Shown here piece by piece: positions 15,951-25,565 of a stretch of 55,262 bases of DNA. Made by a program: the position numbers and the translations under genes. The notes beneath the pieces are model-generated. The model saw only the letters and a list, made by a program, of their open reading frames with translations. It was not told where the DNA came from and searched no databases. Position 1 is the first letter of the stretch. The number at the start of each line of letters is the position of its first letter. The stretch is from assembly GCA_005808665.1 (NCBI GenBank), contig SYLG01000094.1, positions 1 to 55,262 of the forward strand. Direction: 5' to 3'. Origin of the DNA: Planctomycetia bacterium. Its GTDB lineage: Bacteria > Planctomycetota > Planctomycetia > Gemmatales > Gemmataceae.

Positions 15951-18113
15951 ATGTATATGGCGGAAAAGGCTCGTGCAGAAAGGCTTTGGGGCCAGTGGTT
16001 TTGGATAGTCCTTGTCTTTTTGGTGGTTATGGGTTCATCCGGTTTAGGGTGGTACCTTTACCATCGTGATCTTACCCAACCAATTGTAATACTTTCCGAA
16101 GAAGAATTACCGGATATTGAAAACCTCCCCACCAATCCAGGATATTTGGGGATAGAAGAATGTGCATCCTGCCATGAAAAGCGGGTGCGGGAATTTCGAC
16201 TGACGAACCACGCCAATGCCATTCGGATTCCCGATCCCAAGCTCATGCCGCCTGGGTTTTCCCCCGGTTCCAACCGCCTATCATGCCAGGCCGGTTTGGA
16301 TTTTGAAATGAAACGGGAGGGAAACGATTTCTTTTCGATGGCCTTACTTTCCGGACGGGCCGGCAAACCGCCGCAATTGGAAACAAATAAAATTGATTTT
16401 GTGTACGGATGGGGCCGCCTTGATGAGGTCAACTTTAGCTGGGACCAGGATCGGCTCCTTGAACTTCCTATGGCTTGGCTTTTTCCCCAGGAAACCTGGG
16501 GAATATCCTCTGCGTTTCGCGTTGGCGATTCGCAACGCTTTTCCCGGGAGGCGACCGCCAATTGTCTTGAATGCCACACAACCTGGTTTGCTTATTATCC
16601 GGGTTCAGGGAATCGGTACAAACCGGAGAGCTTTCTTTTGGGGGTGACCTGCGAAAGGTGCCACGGGCCAGGTAAGGACCATGTAGCCCACCACAAGGCC
16701 CATCGGGATACCCTTGAGGGTGCCAAAATTGTTGCACCGGCGGATTTGTCCCGAGACCGACAACTGGATATCTGTGCCCAATGCCACAGTAATGCCATAA
16801 GGCAAATGGGCCCACCCTTTACTTACCGACCTGGTCAACCCCTGGATCAGACCTTTCGGCCGATTCAGACCAAATTTACCGAGGACGACCATGTTGCCAA
16901 CCAGTTAAAAGGACTAAAACAAAGCAAATGTTTTCAAAAGGATGAATCCCTTACTTGTACCACCTGCCACAATCCGCACAAATCCCATGAGCCTGGACAA
17001 CCGGATAGTGGGGCCAAATCCTGTGCAAAATGCCACAAACCCGCTGATTGCCGTGAACAGCCCAAAATTCCCGAGGGGGTACGAGCCGATTGTGTAGGTT
17101 GCCACCTTCCCCCAAGGGTTTGGATGAATGTCAACTTTCACACCAATAACGATCGGTACTTGCCTCCCATCAGGCGGTTTGACCATCGCATTGCTGTTCA
17201 TCCCGAATCGACAAAGGCGGTCCTTTTTGAATATTTTCAATCGAAAAAGGATCCTAAATCCATTGAGACAGCAGCCGATTTAAAGACCAATCTTGTAGAT
17301 TATTGGACTCGTGAAACCCAGTCCCGTTGGAAAAACCACCGCATTTTGGCCGCCATTGGCTCCATTCGTGAGGTCCTTCGCATTTCCCCTGCCGATATCC
17401 AGGCAAAAAAGACATTAGCGTCACTCATTGCGAGCGAAGACTCGTTCAATGAAAAATTCTCGGAAGCGAATCAAAAATTGGGGCAGAACAATAGCCAACA
17501 GGCGGTGGCCCTTTTCGGGGAACTCCTCCGGGAAAGGCCGGAATTTGCCATGTTGGAAGGAAAGTTGGGTTTAGGGTTGGCGATGGCGGGAAAAAACCAG
17601 GAGGCCTTTAGCCACCTTGAAAAGGTTGGAGTCCTGGACCCCGATGAACCCTATGGGCATGCCATGATGGGATGGCTTGATTTCCTTGGGGGGCGTTTCG
17701 AGGAGTCTGTAAGGCACTTGAAGAAGGCGGATGAGATTTATCCCTACATGGCCAAAACGAATTTTCATCTGGGATTGGCCCTATTTTCAAATGGCCAATT
17801 TGCCCAATCCGTAAAGGCATTGGAGACCTCGCTTGAGGTGGACCCACTTCAGGCGGATGCCAGGCAGGCACTAAGCAAAGCTCTTGCAGCTTTGGGAAAG
17901 TACAAACCCTCCCTCCTTCAGGCTCGGCTTGCGGTGAAATTGGGCGGGCCAAACAAACCGGATTTCCTGTTAAACCTTGCCGATGCGTATGCCAAAGTGG
18001 GTGATCAAAATAGATTTCAGGAAACTTGCCGAAAGGGTCTGGAAATCGCCAGAAGCATGAACAACATTGAGCTTGCCGTGGAATTTCGCAAGCGTTTGGG
18101 GGAGATCCGTTAA
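15951..18113 (+). CDS. Membrane-anchored multihaem c cytochrome with C-terminal TPR repeats
   Basis: A 720-residue protein with one N-terminal membrane span (about residues 15-37, WFWIVLVFLVVMGSSGLGWYLY), so the bulk lies outside the cytoplasmic membrane. Seven CxxCH haem sites are visible: CASCH, CLECH, CERCH, CAQCH, CTTCH, CAKCH and CVGCH. The pattern resembles the cytochrome c554/multihaem (doxx or NrfA-like) group. The last third is a run of tetratricopeptide repeats (GLGLAMAGKNQEAFSHLEKVGVLDPDEPYGHAMMG, then NFHLGLALFSNGQFAQSVKALETSLEVDP). This suggests a redox module joined to a protein-docking module in an extracytoplasmic electron-transfer complex. ATG 15951 is used; ATG 15957 is the alternative. 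The electron donor and acceptor are unknown. Confidence 0.85.
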   Translation: MYMAEKARAERLWGQWFWIVLVFLVVMGSSGLGWYLYHRDLTQPIVILSEEELPDIENLPTNPGYLGIEECASCHEKRVREFRLTNHANAIRIPDPKLMPPGFSPGSNRLSCQAGLDFEMKREGNDFFSMALLSGRAGKPPQLETNKIDFVYGWGRLDEVNFSWDQDRLLELPMAWLFPQETWGISSAFRVGDSQRFSREATANCLECHTTWFAYYPGSGNRYKPESFLLGVTCERCHGPGKDHVAHHKAHRDTLEGAKIVAPADLSRDRQLDICAQCHSNAIRQMGPPFTYRPGQPLDQTFRPIQTKFTEDDHVANQLKGLKQSKCFQKDESLTCTTCHNPHKSHEPGQPDSGAKSCAKCHKPADCREQPKIPEGVRADCVGCHLPPRVWMNVNFHTNNDRYLPPIRRFDHRIAVHPESTKAVLFEYFQSKKDPKSIETAADLKTNLVDYWTRETQSRWKNHRILAAIGSIREVLRISPADIQAKKTLASLIASEDSFNEKFSEANQKLGQNNSQQAVALFGELLRERPEFAMLEGKLGLGLAMAGKNQEAFSHLEKVGVLDPDEPYGHAMMGWLDFLGGRFEESVRHLKKADEIYPYMAKTNFHLGLALFSNGQFAQSVKALETSLEVDPLQADARQALSKALAALGKYKPSLLQARLAVKLGGPNKPDFLLNLADAYAKVGDQNRFQETCRKGLEIARSMNNIELAVEFRKRLGEIR

Positions 18114-18185
18114 CCGACGCCAAAAAAGGTGCATTATTTGGCAATTGCCGTACTATCCAATCCATTAGTGGAAAAGTGAGGTCCG

Positions 18186-19553
18186 TTACTTTCCGATGCA
18201 AAATCGGGTAAACACCCGGTCAAGCAGATCGTCTGTGTAAAGCACGCCGGTCATTTCTCCAAGGGCATCCAGGGCGACCCGAAGCTCCAAAACCAAAACT
18301 TCAATAGGGTCGTCTTCAACGGCTTGGCGATGGGCTCGTCGAATTGCCCCCTCGGCCTGTTCCAATTGGGCCTGACATCTTGCAAGAGGGGGGATATTCG
18401 CCTCGGCGTTTACCTTCAACATTTCGCTAACCTTGGACTTCAGGAGGCCGATTCCTTCGCCTGTGTGGCTTGAAACCCTAGCTTCGCTGGTGAAGCCATC
18501 CTGGTTCAGGTCCGCCAAAGTTTGGACCACCAGGACGGGAATTTCACCCGGCATTGGTTTTAGTAATTTTGCCGAGGCAATCCCATTCCAGGGCAAACAG
18601 GCAACGATCAAATCGGCCTTGGGAAGGAGGCTCCAGGTCGCATTTTGGGAAACAATATCCAATTCTCCCATTGGGGAGTCGGATAATCCCGCCGTGTCCA
18701 TCCAGGTTACCTTGGTACCACAAGGCAGGCTGCCAATGCCCTCCAGCCAATCACGAGTCGTTCCAGGAATGTCTGAAACAATGGCCTGGGATGGGCTGCT
18801 AATTAACAGGTTAAACAGGGTGCTTTTCCCGGCATTGGGAGGTCCTGCCAAGGCCACTCTTGGAAGGGGGGCTTGGGTATCCTTTTCCCGCATACGGCGG
18901 CGCAGGTTGATTATCTGAGCCAGGAAAGAACCCAAACTTAGAATTAATCTTTTCGATTCGACAAACGAAATGTCTTCTTCGGCAAAATCCAAACCAGCTT
19001 CAAGGTCTGCCAATAAATCCAGAAGCTCCCTGCGCAATTCTTCGGCAGGATGGCGAATGCCTCCCGCAAGCTGCTCCATGGCAAGTGCCAATTCGGCGGG
19101 TTGCTTTGCTTTGGAGATTGCCACCACGGCTTCGGCCTGGGAAAGGTCGATGGAACCCGACAAAAACGCCCTAAGACTAAATTCCCCCGGTTGGGCGGGT
19201 CTGGCCCCTCCGGCAACAAGACTTTGGATGACCAAGTCCAAAAGGGGCAAGGATCCCACGCAATGTAATTCAGCCGCCTCCTGACGGGTATATCCGGTTC
19301 CGTGTGGCCAAAAATGGATCGAACAGGGCACCCATCCAAACAATCCGGGAACGGAAAGGGTTCCTTCCACCCAATGGCGTTTGGCGACATTGGGCCAGCC
19401 TTGTGGGGCAATTTGGGGACGAAAAAGGGTGGAAATCAGGCAATGACAGCCTGTTCCACCAAGGCGAATGACGGCCCTTTCCGAGGGTTCCGCCGGGGTC
19501 GCCAAGGCAACAATGATATCTTCCAGGGCATGGCTTGTCCGGGAGGAAAGCAT
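18186..19553 (-). CDS. mnmE: tRNA modification GTPase MnmE
   Basis: GTPase that, with MnmG, installs the 5-(carboxymethyl)aminomethyl group on wobble U34 of tRNAs. The 455-residue protein shows the N-terminal tetrahydrofolate-binding domain (DIIVALATP, then GYTRQEAAELHCVGSLPLLD and RPAQPGEFSLRAFLSGSIDLSQAEAV). The inserted G domain has GPPNAGKST (G1), DIPGTTRD (G2) and DTAG (G3). The C-terminus ends in the essential FCIGK. The G4 motif is altered: where NKxD is expected the sequence reads TLAD within VVQTLADLNQ. That may weaken guanine specificity or mark a planctomycete variant. The gene follows yidC by 35 nt, the classical yidC-mnmE order. A mnmG gene is not in the window. Confidence 0.95.
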   Translation of the reverse strand: MLSSRTSHALEDIIVALATPAEPSERAVIRLGGTGCHCLISTLFRPQIAPQGWPNVAKRHWVEGTLSVPGLFGWVPCSIHFWPHGTGYTRQEAAELHCVGSLPLLDLVIQSLVAGGARPAQPGEFSLRAFLSGSIDLSQAEAVVAISKAKQPAELALAMEQLAGGIRHPAEELRRELLDLLADLEAGLDFAEEDISFVESKRLILSLGSFLAQIINLRRRMREKDTQAPLPRVALAGPPNAGKSTLFNLLISSPSQAIVSDIPGTTRDWLEGIGSLPCGTKVTWMDTAGLSDSPMGELDIVSQNATWSLLPKADLIVACLPWNGIASAKLLKPMPGEIPVLVVQTLADLNQDGFTSEARVSSHTGEGIGLLKSKVSEMLKVNAEANIPPLARCQAQLEQAEGAIRRAHRQAVEDDPIEVLVLELRVALDALGEMTGVLYTDDLLDRVFTRFCIGK

Positions 19554-19588
19554 TTGAATGCCTCAAGGGCGAAGGATCAAAAGGAAAG

Positions 19589-21997
19589 CTATTTTGAAGC
19601 GCGTTTTTTGATGTCTTCAAACCAATTCCTGAAAGCATGAACCTTGGCGGCAAAGCCTGTTGGTGCCGCCTGGTCCTTTACAACGCGGGTTTTGCGCCGG
19701 GAGAAATCCTCCTTGGTGGCAGTTTTTGGTAAAACCACCTCCACATTTCCCGCTGTTTGTACCGACAAGGGTAATTGCTTGGGCAGCAATTTGCGTTCGG
19801 CAAGGGACCAGAGACTTGAAGCAATGAAATAAAGGCACATTCCCGAGGCAACCCGGTAAAACATCAAACCCATTACCAGCGTCATGATCATGGTCATCCG
19901 TTGCTGCATCTGTTGTTCTTCGTTGGTGGGAGGAGGCATAAACCATTTTTGCTGAAGGACCATGAAACCCATGGCAAAAAGAGGTAATAGGTTAAAGGAA
20001 GGCCCAAAATACAATAATGATCCATAGTCTGCCGGACGGCTAATCATGGGGATATTATCGCCCCAGGAAAACATTGCATCGGGGGCGGCAAGGTTGTCTA
20101 CCCATGTTGGCCAAAAGGGTTCAAGCCTGAAGCGGATACTTTCCTGCAAGGCAAAGTACAATCCCATGAAAATGGGCATTTGAAGCAGGATTACCCAGCA
20201 ACTTCCCACCGGGTTAATGTTGTATTTTCGGTAGAGTTCCATTTGGGCCTTTGCCATACCCGGTTTGTCTTCCTTATGTTTTTCCTGAAGGACTTTGAGT
20301 TCGGGAGCCAACATTTGCATTTTAAGGCTCATTAGGGCCTGTTTGCGGCTCATGGGAAACATGATTCCCCGAACCATGACGGTAAGGAGGATAATGCAAA
20401 GGCCATGACTCGGGACGATGAAACTCATCAAGGCGAGCACTTTGTGGAGGAAATTGGTCAGGAAAATGACCACCCAGGAGAATCCGAAAAACCAGCGCCC
20501 AAATGCCGAAGGGTAGTCGACAATGGTTGCCAGTTTAAGGGTTTCCGAATAGCGGTTGATCAGGGCCGGATCGACCTTTTGTTCTCCACGGGCGTATTGA
20601 ATCTGGGAAGGCTTGGCGGGACCGTGGTAGAGGATATAGCGGTGATTTGCCGTTTGGCCGGGTTTGAGTTCCATCGGGGCACTGCTTACCCGGATGGTAA
20701 CATCATCCAAAAACAGGGATTGTGCCTTTAAAGGATCCAAAAAGTCTACAGCCACAAACCGGAAACTGCCCGCCTCAGGATTGCTTTCCCAAATGTAACG
20801 GAATGCCACCTGGGACATGGGAACAAGTTCGGCCGCCGCCTTTCTTGCGCCATCGGTGGGGGCTATCCAATAGGTTTGCTTTCTGCCTTCGGGACTCTGA
20901 ATAATCAATTGACCGTTACGCCGCTCAAGCAAAAGCCCTTTGCAAAGAGCCACTTCCACCGTTGGTCTGGCCCTCCGAATGACAAAGGGATCGTCTTTTT
21001 GACGATCATCAATGGCAATTGCCGAGGTGAAATATTGCAACGCCACCGCTGCATAACGGATGAACCTGTCCGCAGAATCAACCTCATATCCACCCAGGGA
21101 GGTGCTAAGGGCCCGGCCATCCTGGTAATCCCGGTCAAAAGTTCCTTTGCGGTCTTCGTGGCCGATCATGCTATTTTTGAAGATTGTGGTATACCAACCG
21201 CCTTCGATGGGAAGTCCCCTCCCACCTGTGAGTTGATAACGGAAGGGAATCGATTTGCCTTCCCCCGGCAGATTTTCCCTGGAAACCCGGATTTCCAAAC
21301 CTATATGATATTCCCCTTCGTAGAGTGAAAATATCTTGTCAATTCGGATGTCTCTAAGCGTGGTCCGAAATGTCACCCAACTCCCCCGGGCACCATCTTC
21401 CCTGGTAACCTCCTGGATTGGCTTGCCTTCCGGGCCAAACACAACATCCCAGGATACCTTGCCGAGCGTGTCCAACGGGTATTCGCCCTGGCCATCCCCG
21501 GGATAGTGATAAAGCAAAAACGATCCGGCCTTGGTGGTTTCATCCAGCGGGATAAGGTCAAGAGTCGCAGGTTCCCCATCGGCTTCTTTTACCAGTGATC
21601 CGTTAATGTCTGCTTTTCGAAATTTGTTCAGGACCAAGGAACGAACACAAGCCCCTTGCGGGTCCAGGAGGGCCTGGATATGAAATGCCGAATCTTTTTT
21701 GCCGGAACCAATGGTCACCCAGGTTTCGCGCTTCCACGGAGTGAAAGATTTTTGAAGGGAAACTCCGGAAGGTTGGGGGGTGGGTTTTTCGGCGGAACCC
21801 TTTGCGACATTTGGTCTGGAAGGGTCATTTTCCAGGTCTGTTTTTTTTCCATCGCCATCAAGCCCGGCTTCCATCGCCACCGGATTATCTCCGCCTTTCT
21901 CCGGTTTTTTGGGGGGGAAAAAGAAATTGCCAAGTTCCATCCACAAAAGGAACATGCCAAAGATCAGAAAAATCGTCCACCAATTATTTTGACGCAT
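19589..21997 (-). CDS. yidC: Membrane protein insertase YidC
   Basis: Inner-membrane insertase and chaperone (Oxa1/Alb3 family) that works with or without SecYEG. At 802 residues it is long. An N-terminal span (WWTIFLIFGMFLLWMELGNFFF) is followed by a large periplasmic beta domain of about 450 residues. The conserved C-terminal membrane core follows: WVVIFLTNFLHKVL, then LLTVMVRGIMFPMSRKQALMSLKMQ with the functional groove arginine, NPVGSCWVILLQMPIFMGLYFAL, LYFGPSFNLLPLFAMG and RVASGMCLYFIASSLWSLAERK. A charged region between the first span and the periplasmic domain is of low complexity. ATG 21997 is chosen; a TTG at 22012 is also possible. It sits between a metallophosphatase gene and mnmE on the same strand, likely one transcript. 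rnpA is not adjacent. Confidence 0.95.
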   Translation of the reverse strand: MRQNNWWTIFLIFGMFLLWMELGNFFFPPKKPEKGGDNPVAMEAGLDGDGKKTDLENDPSRPNVAKGSAEKPTPQPSGVSLQKSFTPWKRETWVTIGSGKKDSAFHIQALLDPQGACVRSLVLNKFRKADINGSLVKEADGEPATLDLIPLDETTKAGSFLLYHYPGDGQGEYPLDTLGKVSWDVVFGPEGKPIQEVTREDGARGSWVTFRTTLRDIRIDKIFSLYEGEYHIGLEIRVSRENLPGEGKSIPFRYQLTGGRGLPIEGGWYTTIFKNSMIGHEDRKGTFDRDYQDGRALSTSLGGYEVDSADRFIRYAAVALQYFTSAIAIDDRQKDDPFVIRRARPTVEVALCKGLLLERRNGQLIIQSPEGRKQTYWIAPTDGARKAAAELVPMSQVAFRYIWESNPEAGSFRFVAVDFLDPLKAQSLFLDDVTIRVSSAPMELKPGQTANHRYILYHGPAKPSQIQYARGEQKVDPALINRYSETLKLATIVDYPSAFGRWFFGFSWVVIFLTNFLHKVLALMSFIVPSHGLCIILLTVMVRGIMFPMSRKQALMSLKMQMLAPELKVLQEKHKEDKPGMAKAQMELYRKYNINPVGSCWVILLQMPIFMGLYFALQESIRFRLEPFWPTWVDNLAAPDAMFSWGDNIPMISRPADYGSLLYFGPSFNLLPLFAMGFMVLQQKWFMPPPTNEEQQMQQRMTMIMTLVMGLMFYRVASGMCLYFIASSLWSLAERKLLPKQLPLSVQTAGNVEVVLPKTATKEDFSRRKTRVVKDQAAPTGFAAKVHAFRNWFEDIKKRASK

Positions 21998-22066
21998 GGG
22001 ATCCGAATTCAAGGGTTTCGAGGAAAGGAGTATTTTGCCTTTTGGAACAAGGAAAAACGGAATGGA

Positions 22067-22831
22067 TCATCTGCCCTGCCGCAAACGATCCCCAAGGAAG
22101 TTGTTGAGTTCCGGGATTGCGTGAATCTTTTTCACGGTCTTGTCAAGATCATATTCCACCCGGTGGAAATGGATACGGCCGGAATCGTCCAAAATCACAT
22201 AGCAGGCTCGGGGGTCCAAATCACGGGGTTGGCCCACGGAACCAACATTACACATGATTTTTTGGTCCCCGGGAAAAAAGATGTTGTCAAACTGGTCAGG
22301 AGAGCGGAACTGGTACTGATTGGATTCCAACTGGGTGAAAATACCCGGGACATGGGTGTGTCCCTGAAAACAGGCTTTGGGGACCTTCTGAAAGATGATC
22401 TCCATTTTTCTCTGGTTGTAAATATCGTCCGGAAAGACATACTCATTGGTTGGATTGCGAGCCGAACCATGAACAAAGAGGTAAGGATCCTCCCTGTGCA
22501 ATTTGGGACGGATCGAAAGGAAATCCAATCGATCCTGGCGACGAGTGGTGGATTCGTGCGAATGCTCAAGCTGATCGCGAGTCCAAAAGATGGCCTGTTC
22601 CGCAGCTGGATTAAACCCTTCGGGGTCGAAAATCGCAGCGTTATCGTGATTTCCCATGAGGACCATGTCAAAATCGGTTACAAGGTCCACACATTCCCTG
22701 GGATTGGGCCCATAGCCGACGACATCCCCTAAACAATATCGCTGGGTCACACCTGACTTGGTTTTTATATCCGCAAGAACCGCAATGAGGGCCTCGAGAT
22801 TACCATGGATATCGCTAATTATTGCCTTCAC
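22067..22831 (-). CDS. Calcineurin-like metallophosphatase
   Basis: A cytoplasmic metal-dependent phosphoesterase of 254 residues with all blocks of the family: DIHGN at residues 7-11, GDVVGYGPNPREC, GNHD, and the C-terminal GHTHVPG. The protein resembles YfcE/ApaH-like and serine/threonine phosphatase-type enzymes. The GDVVGYGPNPREC version is common in bacterial phosphodiesterases acting on nucleotides or phosphoproteins, but the substrate is not predictable. No signal peptide is present. ATG 22831 starts directly at the first strand (MKAIISDIHG). The gene is 69 nt upstream of yidC in the same direction and 109 nt after a large secreted protein gene, so it may belong to a longer minus-strand transcript. 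Confidence 0.85.
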   Translation of the reverse strand: MKAIISDIHGNLEALIAVLADIKTKSGVTQRYCLGDVVGYGPNPRECVDLVTDFDMVLMGNHDNAAIFDPEGFNPAAEQAIFWTRDQLEHSHESTTRRQDRLDFLSIRPKLHREDPYLFVHGSARNPTNEYVFPDDIYNQRKMEIIFQKVPKACFQGHTHVPGIFTQLESNQYQFRSPDQFDNIFFPGDQKIMCNVGSVGQPRDLDPRACYVILDDSGRIHFHRVEYDLDKTVKKIHAIPELNNFLGDRLRQGR

Positions 22832-22940
22832 AAACCGTTTCCCGATACAATCCAGGATTTTTACAAGAACAAACCCAGCAATTGGTATTTATTCAGGATA
22901 CCGTCCTCGGGGCCTTTTTTCAAAAACAGTTCCACATTTC

Positions 22941-25565
22941 TTAACGGTTTTGGGAACTTGTCCCTGATTGAAAGTGGGGCCCTTGGCCTTGCCAAAATCG
23001 GACATCCTGATCCGGGTGATGTCTGGACCAAATCCATTGGGCGACTTCCACCATTGTATCCACGGAACTTGTTAGTTCTTTCCTTGGGACCCCTAGGAAT
23101 TCCGGTTTGGTGTTTGTCCAGGTTCCTTGAGCGGATTCCACAACAAACGCTCGGTTTTGCCCGACCGTCAAAACACTTTGGGCATCTCCCGGGACCCCTA
23201 CCATGGGGCGTTCACCCGGTTGCGAAAACAGGACTACCCCACCTGGGCTGAAAGTCTTCAACCAAACCCCAGGATGGATTTCAGGTTTTTGACGGTTAAC
23301 GGGTAATTGGGGTGCTCCCGCAGGGTTTATGGAGTCCGGGACCCGCCCCTCAAGCCGTAACTCGAATCGTCCAGCTGTGGGTGCCTCAAAAAAGATATGC
23401 GACTCAAAAACAGCACTGTTTAATGTGTGATCAATCAAAAGGGGAGGGCCAGAGGCTTGCCCCACAATGGCCCGATCGGCCAAGCGCAGGTTTCCTTTAG
23501 TGGGCTCTACCCGAACCAATTTGGGTTTGAGATCCGCAATGGGTAGGCGGCTTGATTTGCGATCCGTTTTGGTAAAATAGGGATCTCGTGGTTCACGCCA
23601 TTGGACGGTTACCCGAACAAGGGTGCCAACCGGGAGTTCTGGCTGGACTTGGCCAACACCCTGGGGTTGGAAATAAAGAGACATGTTCTCAGCAGGAAAG
23701 GGATCTTTACCATCGTTCAGCGGGGACCACTCCATCACCCCGTTGCCATCGTGGTCGCGTAATGTCCCGTTCCAGGATTGGCCAGGGCGATCTCCGGCAG
23801 ACTGTAGCCAAAGTGCCCCTCGAAAAGGCCGATCATCCATCCACCGACTAAGGGAACTAGCTCCGCTTCGGGGTAACCCTTCATTCCAAACCAGCGGGCA
23901 GAGGACCAATCGAACCTTGGCAAGTTCGGTAAGAATTGCCTGATGGGCCAAAAGGCGCTCCAACCGCAAGTGATGTGCCTTTTCCAGACTTTCGGTCTCT
24001 TTTAATCTTTTTTGATAGTCCATCCTTAATTGAACGGATTTCAAATCTTCGGCAAAATCATCCCCATTTTCGTCTTTCCAGCGTTTTTCCACGCCAGCCC
24101 GGAGGTCCTGGAGGTCTTGGCGATCATTGCGAATTTCGGCCATCCTTTGAGCCAATACCTCATCCACCAAGGCATCGTCACCACTTATTGCCCGAGCGAT
24201 CCGATGGACCATTGCAGGTACCGAGGAGTCTACCCTAACCAAAATCAGTTTCGAATCGGGATGGCTGTTCATCAGGTTTTGGGCAAGGATAGTCCCGTGA
24301 CCTTTTTCATTGGCCGGCCCCAAAAAAGGATCCGGGAGGATTTGCCCGTTGCGCTCTGCGGTCAGGTCAATATACCGAATCCCATTTGTGACTCCTGAGG
24401 CTCCCTTGGTCAATCCTGGCCAACCCCGGAAATCATCATCGAGGATGGCAATGGTTTCCCTGGATGACTTTCCTTTTCCTATATCCACGGATTCCGAGCG
24501 AACGAGCTCCTTGCGAACGGGTTGGTAGCCTTTTATCAAACTTACACTTCCCGAAGTTGCATAGGGCCCTGGACGAATAGCATTTACCTCGGCAAGGTTG
24601 GCCATTTTTCGAACCTCTGTGACTGGCCCCATTATTGTTACAGCGGGCCCTAACAATGCTTCAAAGGCAACCTTGGGCGCGATTTCTGCCAGGTGCTTTA
24701 TGGCGGAAGCTTGATCAGGAAAGGGTTCATCGAAAAGGACCTCCACCCGAATCACCTTGTTAGCTTCTGTGATAACTGTCCGGAGTTCAGGCGCAACCTT
24801 CTCCATCCCGGCGGGCAACATTTCAGGGCCTGGAATGGCGGCAACACCCTGAGCTTGGGGATCTGCCCAAAGGACCAAAACCGGTTGGTAGAGGGGTCGT
24901 GTATTTTCCTTCGAAAGAGGTTTGCCTAAAGTCAATCCAATTTTCATCAGGCTTGCGGTGGGGATCATCCCCAACAGTCGGGTACCAAGGTAAGTGTCAT
25001 AAACCCCTGCTTCCTTGAAACCCAATTTTTCCAGATCTGCGTGGGTCGCTCCAGAAGTTTCCAAAAGAATGCGTTGGCTTCCCCGTCCCAACATCATTTC
25101 CACCCGGACAAGGGCATCGGGTGTTTTGCCAAGGTCAAATCCTTCGGGAGTTGCCAAAACCGATCGTATCGCGGTAAGGCTAGCTACCCGGTGGACCGAC
25201 TTGGAGGGAAGGATTCCAGTTAACAGGATGTGATGGGCGTTTTCTGGCTCGCTGGGATCAGGATCTTCTTCGTAGTCCCTTTCGAATCCGGCGGATTTGA
25301 GCTGGGCCATCATCTCCCGATAGGCAAATATCCGGGTGAATCGTTCGGCATCAATACTATAGTGAAGCACCACCCGGACCTTGGTGGGCATCAAGGAAAC
25401 CAACGGCCATTGAGGCAAAAGGGAGGAGGAAAAGTTGGTACCCGGCCGACTTGGCGATTGTGCCCAAAGCCAGGGACCCGAAAGGGTGACCACTCCCACC
25501 AAGGGGAGAATCCAAGCCAAGGCAAGCGGGAGCCAATTCATCTTTGGGCCGTGTTTCCGATCCAT
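22941..25565 (-). CDS. Large secreted subtilisin-like protein, active site apparently degenerate
   Basis: An 874-residue exported protein with a signal peptide (about residues 9-35). The N-terminal 350 residues have no family I recognise. Residues about 370-620 resemble a subtilisin (S8) core: TIAILDDDF (Asp region, 376-378), KGHGTILAQ (His423), and LWLQSAGD at about 586-592, where subtilases have the oxyanion Asn in SAGN. A charged, probably coiled-coil insert (about 465-545) splits the fold. Near the C-terminus, VPGDAQSVLTVG matches the strand before the usual GTS-Ser motif, but no GTS follows; the region reads RKELTSSVDTMVEVAQW. So it may be a pseudoprotease, or use a displaced serine. GAGGG precedes ATG 25565. 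A planctomycete-specific surface protein is a good alternative description. Confidence 0.6.
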   Translation of the reverse strand: MDRKHGPKMNWLPLALAWILPLVGVVTLSGPWLWAQSPSRPGTNFSSSLLPQWPLVSLMPTKVRVVLHYSIDAERFTRIFAYREMMAQLKSAGFERDYEEDPDPSEPENAHHILLTGILPSKSVHRVASLTAIRSVLATPEGFDLGKTPDALVRVEMMLGRGSQRILLETSGATHADLEKLGFKEAGVYDTYLGTRLLGMIPTASLMKIGLTLGKPLSKENTRPLYQPVLVLWADPQAQGVAAIPGPEMLPAGMEKVAPELRTVITEANKVIRVEVLFDEPFPDQASAIKHLAEIAPKVAFEALLGPAVTIMGPVTEVRKMANLAEVNAIRPGPYATSGSVSLIKGYQPVRKELVRSESVDIGKGKSSRETIAILDDDFRGWPGLTKGASGVTNGIRYIDLTAERNGQILPDPFLGPANEKGHGTILAQNLMNSHPDSKLILVRVDSSVPAMVHRIARAISGDDALVDEVLAQRMAEIRNDRQDLQDLRAGVEKRWKDENGDDFAEDLKSVQLRMDYQKRLKETESLEKAHHLRLERLLAHQAILTELAKVRLVLCPLVWNEGLPRSGASSLSRWMDDRPFRGALWLQSAGDRPGQSWNGTLRDHDGNGVMEWSPLNDGKDPFPAENMSLYFQPQGVGQVQPELPVGTLVRVTVQWREPRDPYFTKTDRKSSRLPIADLKPKLVRVEPTKGNLRLADRAIVGQASGPPLLIDHTLNSAVFESHIFFEAPTAGRFELRLEGRVPDSINPAGAPQLPVNRQKPEIHPGVWLKTFSPGGVVLFSQPGERPMVGVPGDAQSVLTVGQNRAFVVESAQGTWTNTKPEFLGVPRKELTSSVDTMVEVAQWIWSRHHPDQDVRFWQGQGPHFQSGTSSQNR

